A stretch of DNA of 9,697 bases from JACMLD01 sp038229695 (lineage in GTDB: Bacteria; Bacteroidota; Bacteroidia; Chitinophagales; Chitinophagaceae). The stretch covers positions 1-9,697 of the forward strand of contig JBBROE010000142.1 in NCBI GenBank assembly GCA_038229695.1, in the 5' to 3' direction. The translations under genes were made by a program, and so were the position numbers. Positions 5,908 through 9,697 of the stretch are shown here, in pieces. The first letter of the stretch is position 1. Each line of letters starts with the position of its first letter. The notes under the pieces were generated by a model. It was given only the letters and a program-made list of their open reading frames with translations. It made no database searches and had not been told where the DNA came from.

Positions 5908-8313
5908 ATGAAAGAAACAAGTTTGTTTTTTAATTCCGAGGAAGAGATGGATTTTATTCCGATTATCCCGCTGAATGAGAGTGATGGAGACGATAGCCAG
6001 GAAACGGTAATACCCACGGAGTTACCGTTGCTGCCGCTCCGCAACACGGTCCTTTTCCCGGGTGTGGTATTGCCGATTACCGTGGGTCGTGACAAAAGTA
6101 TCAAAGCGGTTAACGAAGCATACAAGGCTGACAAATTGATAGGGGTAATTGCGCAAAAAGACAGTTCAATTGAAGATCCTGCCATTACTGATTTGCAGGA
6201 CATCGGCACAGTGGCTAAAATTGTGAAACTAATAAAAATGCCTGACGGCGGAACGACCGTCATCATCCAGGGTAAGAAAAGGTTCAAAATCGGCTCTATC
6301 ACCCTTGAGGATCCCTTTTTCAAGGCGATGGTTACACTCCTCGAAGAAGAAGAGGCGCCCGTCGACCAGGATTTCGAGGCCTACGTGGCCAATATCAAAG
6401 AACTGGCGGCACAAATCATCCAGCTGTCACCCAATATTCCCTCCGAAGCGTCCATCATTTTAAAAAATATCGAGAAGCCGGCTTTCCTGATTCACTTTGT
6501 AAGCAGTAACCTCAATACCGGGCTTGCGGAAAAGCAACAGATCCTGGAGATCAACCACATCAAAAGCCGCGCGGACGTGCTCATGCAGCTGCTGCAGCGG
6601 GAACTGCAGTTTGCCGAACTAAAAAACAAGGTGACGAATAAAACCCGTACCGAGCTGGACAAACAGCAGCGGGATTATTTTCTGCAGCAGCAGATGAAAA
6701 GCATCAAAGATGAACTGGGCGGCGACAGCAACGACAGGGAAATCAGGGAAATGCAGAAAAAGGGGGAACAGAAAAAGTGGCCGAAGGCGGCGAAGGAAAT
6801 GTTCCGGAAAGGCATTGAGAAACTGGAGCGCATGCATCCCAGCACGCCCGATTATTCGGTAGTCTATAACCACATAGACCTGCTGCTGGAGCTGCCATGG
6901 GAAGATTACACCCATGATTTATACGATCTGAAAAAAGCAAAAAAAGTGCTTGACCATGACCATTACGGCATGGAAAAAATCAAGGAGCGCATCCTGGAAT
7001 ATCTTGCCGTACTGAAACTGAAAGGAGACATGAAAAGTCCGATCCTTTGTTTTGTAGGACCACCCGGCATCGGTAAAACATCACTGGGTAAAAGCATTGC
7101 CAACGCCATCGGCCGTAAGTATGTCCGTTTAAGCCTGGGCGGACTGCATGATGAAAGTGAAATCAGGGGCCACCGGAAGACGTATATCGGCGCGATGCCC
7201 GGGCGAATCGTGCAGTCACTAAAGAAAATAAAAAGTGGCAACCCGGTAATGATTCTTGACGAAATCGATAAAGTAGGCAACGATCAGCGTGGCGATCCTT
7301 CTTCGGCCCTGCTGGAAGTACTGGATCCTGAACAGAACAATACTTTTTATGACAATTACCTGGAGCTGGAATATGATTTAAGCAAGGTGCTTTTCATTGC
7401 CACGGCAAACAACGTCGCTAATATCCAGCCCGCGCTGCGGGACCGGCTTGAAATCATTTACCTCAGCGGTTACGCGGTAGAAGAAAAGATCGAAATTGCC
7501 AAACGACACCTGGTTCCCCGGCAGAAAGATTTGCACGGCCTGGATAAGGCAAATTTCAAGATTAGCGACAAAGTACTGGAACATGTCATCGAAGATTATA
7601 CCCGGGAAAGTGGTGTCCGTGAGCTGGAACGGCAGCTCGCTTCACTTATGCGGAACCAGGCCAAGGAGTTTGCGATGAAGGGAAAACTGAAACCTACGCT
7701 CGCCAACGGCGATGTACAGCGCATCCTGGGCAGGCCGCGGTACAGCAACGAACTGTATAAAACGGCGAACATGCCGGGGGTGGCTGTTGGGCTTGCCTGG
7801 ACCTATGTGGGCGGTGATATCTTATTTATTGAGACGAGTCTCAGCGAAGGAAAAGGTGATTTAAAGCTTACGGGTAACCTGGGCAATGTGATGAAAGAAA
7901 GTGCGTCTACAGCGCTGACCTTCCTGCAGTCTAATGCCAAAAAACTGGGAATCAACCCGGAAGTGTTTTCAAAAAACAACATTCATATTCATGTTCCCGA
8001 AGGTGCCGTGCCCAAAGACGGGCCGAGTGCAGGGATAACCATGATGACAGCCATTGCCTCCGCCGTTACCGGAAAAAAAGTTAAACCATGGCTGGCGATG
8101 ACGGGCGAAAGTACGCTTCGCGGACAGGTATTACCGGTTGGCGGCATAAAGGAAAAAGTACTGGCGGCACGCCGTGCCGGCCTGCGCGAAATTATTCTTT
8201 GCTGGTACAATGAAAAAGATGTACAGGAGATTGATGCAGCCTTTATCCGCGGCCTGAAATTTCACTATGTGAAGACGATGCAGCAGGTGCTCGACCTGGC
8301 TCTCGTAAACTGA
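5908..8313 (+). CDS. lon: ATP-dependent Lon protease (LonA type)
   Basis: This is a cytosolic hexameric AAA+ serine protease that degrades misfolded and regulatory proteins. It has 801 residues from ATG 5908, full length for the LonA type. Using that numbering, an acidic N-terminal extension (about 1-38) precedes the LON substrate-binding domain (about 40-240, starting PLLPLRNTVLFPG). A coiled-coil helical region follows (about 240-330, DYFLQQQMKSIKDELG). The AAA+ module has Walker A GPPGIGKT at 384-391, Walker B MILDEID at 448-454, and Asn501 and Arg511/Arg513 as sensor and arginine-finger candidates. The protease domain has catalytic Ser707 in PKDGPSAG and Lys750 in GGIKEK, 43 residues apart as in E. 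coli Lon (679/722). A TTG at 5887 would add seven residues, but ATG fits the promoter position better. The gene appears monocistronic, flanked by hairpins. No classic heat-shock operator was recognised. Confidence 0.97.
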   Translation: MKETSLFFNSEEEMDFIPIIPLNESDGDDSQETVIPTELPLLPLRNTVLFPGVVLPITVGRDKSIKAVNEAYKADKLIGVIAQKDSSIEDPAITDLQDIGTVAKIVKLIKMPDGGTTVIIQGKKRFKIGSITLEDPFFKAMVTLLEEEEAPVDQDFEAYVANIKELAAQIIQLSPNIPSEASIILKNIEKPAFLIHFVSSNLNTGLAEKQQILEINHIKSRADVLMQLLQRELQFAELKNKVTNKTRTELDKQQRDYFLQQQMKSIKDELGGDSNDREIREMQKKGEQKKWPKAAKEMFRKGIEKLERMHPSTPDYSVVYNHIDLLLELPWEDYTHDLYDLKKAKKVLDHDHYGMEKIKERILEYLAVLKLKGDMKSPILCFVGPPGIGKTSLGKSIANAIGRKYVRLSLGGLHDESEIRGHRKTYIGAMPGRIVQSLKKIKSGNPVMILDEIDKVGNDQRGDPSSALLEVLDPEQNNTFYDNYLELEYDLSKVLFIATANNVANIQPALRDRLEIIYLSGYAVEEKIEIAKRHLVPRQKDLHGLDKANFKISDKVLEHVIEDYTRESGVRELERQLASLMRNQAKEFAMKGKLKPTLANGDVQRILGRPRYSNELYKTANMPGVAVGLAWTYVGGDILFIETSLSEGKGDLKLTGNLGNVMKESASTALTFLQSNAKKLGINPEVFSKNNIHIHVPEGAVPKDGPSAGITMMTAIASAVTGKKVKPWLAMTGESTLRGQVLPVGGIKEKVLAARRAGLREIILCWYNEKDVQEIDAAFIRGLKFHYVKTMQQVLDLALVN

Positions 8314-8340
8314 TAACAGCAACAGATTCCCCGATATAAT

Positions 8341-8370
8341 AAATGCCCCGGCTGAACCCGGGGCATTTTT
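8341..8370. terminator. Strong intrinsic terminator between lon and bioB
   Basis: AAATGCCCCGG at 8341-8351 and CCGGGGCATTT at 8358-8368 form a perfect 11-bp GC-rich stem with a 6-nt loop, followed by a T-run on the + strand through 8370. On the minus strand the stem is followed by TTATTATAT, so it may also end bioB transcription. It sits in the gap between the two convergent genes. Confidence 0.9.
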
Positions 8371-8407
8371 ATGAGGTATGTTTTTTCAGCGGTGGCCGGG
8401 TATCACA

Positions 8408-9397
8408 TCAGATATGGCTCAGCGCCGTTGAATCCGCTTCCACACTTTCCTTAAAAGCCTGGCGGGGCTGCAACCCCAGTAGCTTAAACATCTGCATATC
8501 TTCGTCGAAACCGGGGTTAGGCGTGGTAAGCAATTTGTCTCCGGTAAAGATGGAGTTCGCTCCGGCCATAAAACAAAGTGCCTGCTCCGCGATACTCATT
8601 TCCGCCCGGCCGGCACTCAGCCTGACCATCGTTGACGGCATAATAATACGAGCGGTGGCAATCATGCGGACCATATCCCATACGTCCACTTTTTTATTGT
8701 CCTGTAAGGGCGTCCCCTTCACCCTAACCAGCGCGTTGATCGGAACACTTTCAGGGTGCTCCGGCAGGTTACAAAGGGTGGACAGCATGCCGATCCTGTC
8801 GTCATGCGTTTCACCCAAACCTATAATCCCACCGCTGCATACGCTGATGCCCGCTTTACGTACATTACCCAAAGTGTTTAACCGGTCGCTATAGGTCCGC
8901 GTGGTAATAATATCACCGTAATGTTCTTCCGACGTGTCGATATTATGATTGTATGCAAACAACCCCGCATTATAGAGTCGCTCTGCCTGCTGTTCTGTGA
9001 GCATGCCCATAGTACAGCAAACTTCCATACCCAGGGTGTTCACGGCCTTGACCATGTCAATCACGCGATCAAAATCACGGTTATCCCGCACTTCCCGCCA
9101 TGCTGCCCCCATGCAAAAACGGGTGGATCCTGCCGCCTTTGCTTTCGCAGCGTATTCCATCACCTGTTCAGTTTGCATCAGCGCCTGTACATTCAGACCG
9201 GTATCATACCGCGCCGCCTGCGGGCAATAAGCACAGTCCTCGCTGCATCCACCGGTTTTTATGGAAAGAAGTGTGCAAACCTGCACTTCGGCGGTATCCT
9301 GGTACTGCCGGTGAATGGTCGCAGCACGGTATACCAGTTCCATTAAAGGCGTGTTGTAAATTGTTGTTATTTCTTCCCTGCTGTACTTTTTAGTCAT
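8408..9397 (-). CDS. bioB: Biotin synthase (radical SAM)
   Basis: This enzyme catalyses the last step of biotin synthesis, inserting sulphur into dethiobiotin by radical SAM chemistry in the cytosol. The 329-residue protein has the radical-SAM [4Fe-4S] motif CSEDCAYC with Cys51, Cys55 and Cys58. The ligands for the auxiliary [2Fe-2S] cluster that donates sulphur are also present: Cys95 (RFCMGAAW), Cys127 (MEVCCTMG), Cys187 (ISVCSGG) and Arg259 (VRLSAGR). YNHNIDTSEEHY at 149-160 and the C-terminal TTPNPGFDED are typical of the family. Cys128 is an extra cysteine next to Cys127. The ATG at 9395-9397 gives the normal N-terminus. No other biotin genes lie within the window on either side, so bioB may be transcribed alone here. 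All catalytic residues are present. Confidence 0.97.
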   Translation of the reverse strand: MTKKYSREEITTIYNTPLMELVYRAATIHRQYQDTAEVQVCTLLSIKTGGCSEDCAYCPQAARYDTGLNVQALMQTEQVMEYAAKAKAAGSTRFCMGAAWREVRDNRDFDRVIDMVKAVNTLGMEVCCTMGMLTEQQAERLYNAGLFAYNHNIDTSEEHYGDIITTRTYSDRLNTLGNVRKAGISVCSGGIIGLGETHDDRIGMLSTLCNLPEHPESVPINALVRVKGTPLQDNKKVDVWDMVRMIATARIIMPSTMVRLSAGRAEMSIAEQALCFMAGANSIFTGDKLLTTPNPGFDEDMQMFKLLGLQPRQAFKESVEADSTALSHI

Positions 9398-9427
9398 TCG
9401 ATTGGTTTAATCAGGCAAAAGCCTCCT

Positions 9428-9459
9428 GGTTAATAATATAATTGACCGCCGTAAAGATA
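9428..9459 (-). promoter_or_regulatory. Possible bioB promoter with overlapping dyad
   Basis: On the minus strand TATCTTTA (9452-9459) matches the TAnnTTTG -7 element with one mismatch. Just downstream, at 9428-9447, GGTTAAT and ATTGACC (as read on +) form an inverted repeat with one mismatch and a 6-bp spacer. The dyad would overlap the predicted transcription start, where an operator (for example for a BirA-type biotin repressor) would be expected. No -33 element is visible, and the dyad was not matched to a known operator. Confidence 0.25.
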
Positions 9460-9505
9460 TTGATTGATGTGAAATTCGCGCCCGGAAATTCACTTTCCCC
9501 GGAGA

Positions 9506-9697
9506 TCAGTTGTCCGTTCCAGGGCTGGCATCCACAAGAAAAACCGAGCTGTCCTTCAGCAATGGCATAGACTGCCTGAACAGTGAATTGAAAACCATCC
9601 TGAACTGATTGACGGCGCTGCTGCTGTCGTTTAATAAGCTATAATTGTGATCCGGAAAGTAAACGGCGCTGAGGTTGCTGAAATAGTGAGCGCGACC
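9506..9697 (-). CDS. 3' end of an unrecognised gene (partial, runs off the window)
   Basis: On the minus strand one frame is open from the window edge for 63 codons to a TGA at 9506-9508, while the two other frames meet stops in the first 25 codons. The codons used (AGC, AAC, GCC, GAT, CTG rich) look like those of the neighbouring genes. The peptide begins GRAHYFSNLSAVYFPD and ends SSVFLVDASPGTDN. I do not recognise a family, and no membrane segment is seen. It is on the same strand as bioB, 108 bp upstream of it. A second open frame overlaps its end and runs on towards bioB, so a frameshift or sequencing error near the 3' end cannot be excluded. Confidence 0.5.
   Translation of the reverse strand, partial: GRAHYFSNLSAVYFPDHNYSLLNDSSSAVNQFRMVFNSLFRQSMPLLKDSSVFLVDASPGTDN

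Noticed and set aside
5670..6323. 217-codon minus-strand open frame across the end of the T9SS gene and the start of lon
   Set aside because: It is antisense to two well-supported genes and to the hairpin and promoter between them, and its product is low-complexity without a recognisable domain.
9413..9424. AGGC-AAAA-GCCT mini-hairpin in front of bioB
   Set aside because: A 4-bp stem is expected by chance and has no supporting context.
9422..9427. AGGAGG on the minus strand as a bioB ribosome-binding site
   Set aside because: It is 24 nt from the bioB ATG, too far for a Shine-Dalgarno, and genes in this phylum rarely use one.
1..9697. CRISPR arrays, tRNA or rRNA genes, insertion sequences, toxin-antitoxin or defence genes
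   Set aside because: No repeat-spacer pattern, tRNA-like cloverleaf, transposase or known defence domain was found on either strand; the window reads as core chromosome.

Overview
The window looks like ordinary chromosomal DNA from a member of the Bacteroidota, most probably family Chitinophagaceae (Chitinophaga-like). The signs are a type B (gliding-motility-associated) type IX secretion C-terminal domain, a Bacteroidota Porin_10-type outer-membrane protein, TAnnTTTG promoter elements typical of the phylum, and few Shine-Dalgarno sequences. No tRNA, rRNA, CRISPR array, insertion sequence or phage gene was seen.

Layout. A small cupin gene (75-389, +) faces a DUF1737-type small protein gene (409-621, -). 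Next come two minus-strand genes, purine nucleoside phosphorylase (3630 to 2794) and a putative porin (2750 to 738). They are 43 bp apart and probably co-transcribed. Divergent from them is a large secreted multidomain protein with a T9SS sorting domain (3791 or 3824 to 5767, +). A hairpin then separates it from the ATP-dependent protease lon (5908-8313, +). A strong bidirectional terminator lies between lon and the convergent biotin synthase gene bioB (9397 to 8408, -). At the right edge is the 3' end of an unrecognised minus-strand gene (9697 to 9506), leaving about 108 bp upstream of bioB that hold a possible operator and promoter.

How the genes relate. The genes serve separate housekeeping tasks: purine salvage, cytosolic proteolysis, biotin synthesis, outer-membrane transport and cell-surface secretion. 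Only the phosphorylase/porin pair suggests a shared pathway, and a nucleoside-uptake link is speculative.

I found no convincing new multigene system. The points most worth checking are: a near-consensus promoter lying on top of the obvious ATG of the T9SS cargo gene, which argues for a downstream TTG start; an Asp in place of the base-binding Asn of the purine nucleoside phosphorylase; an imperfect tandem repeat in front of the DUF1737 gene; and the reading-frame arrangement just upstream of bioB. No gene-free stretch exceeds 300 bases.
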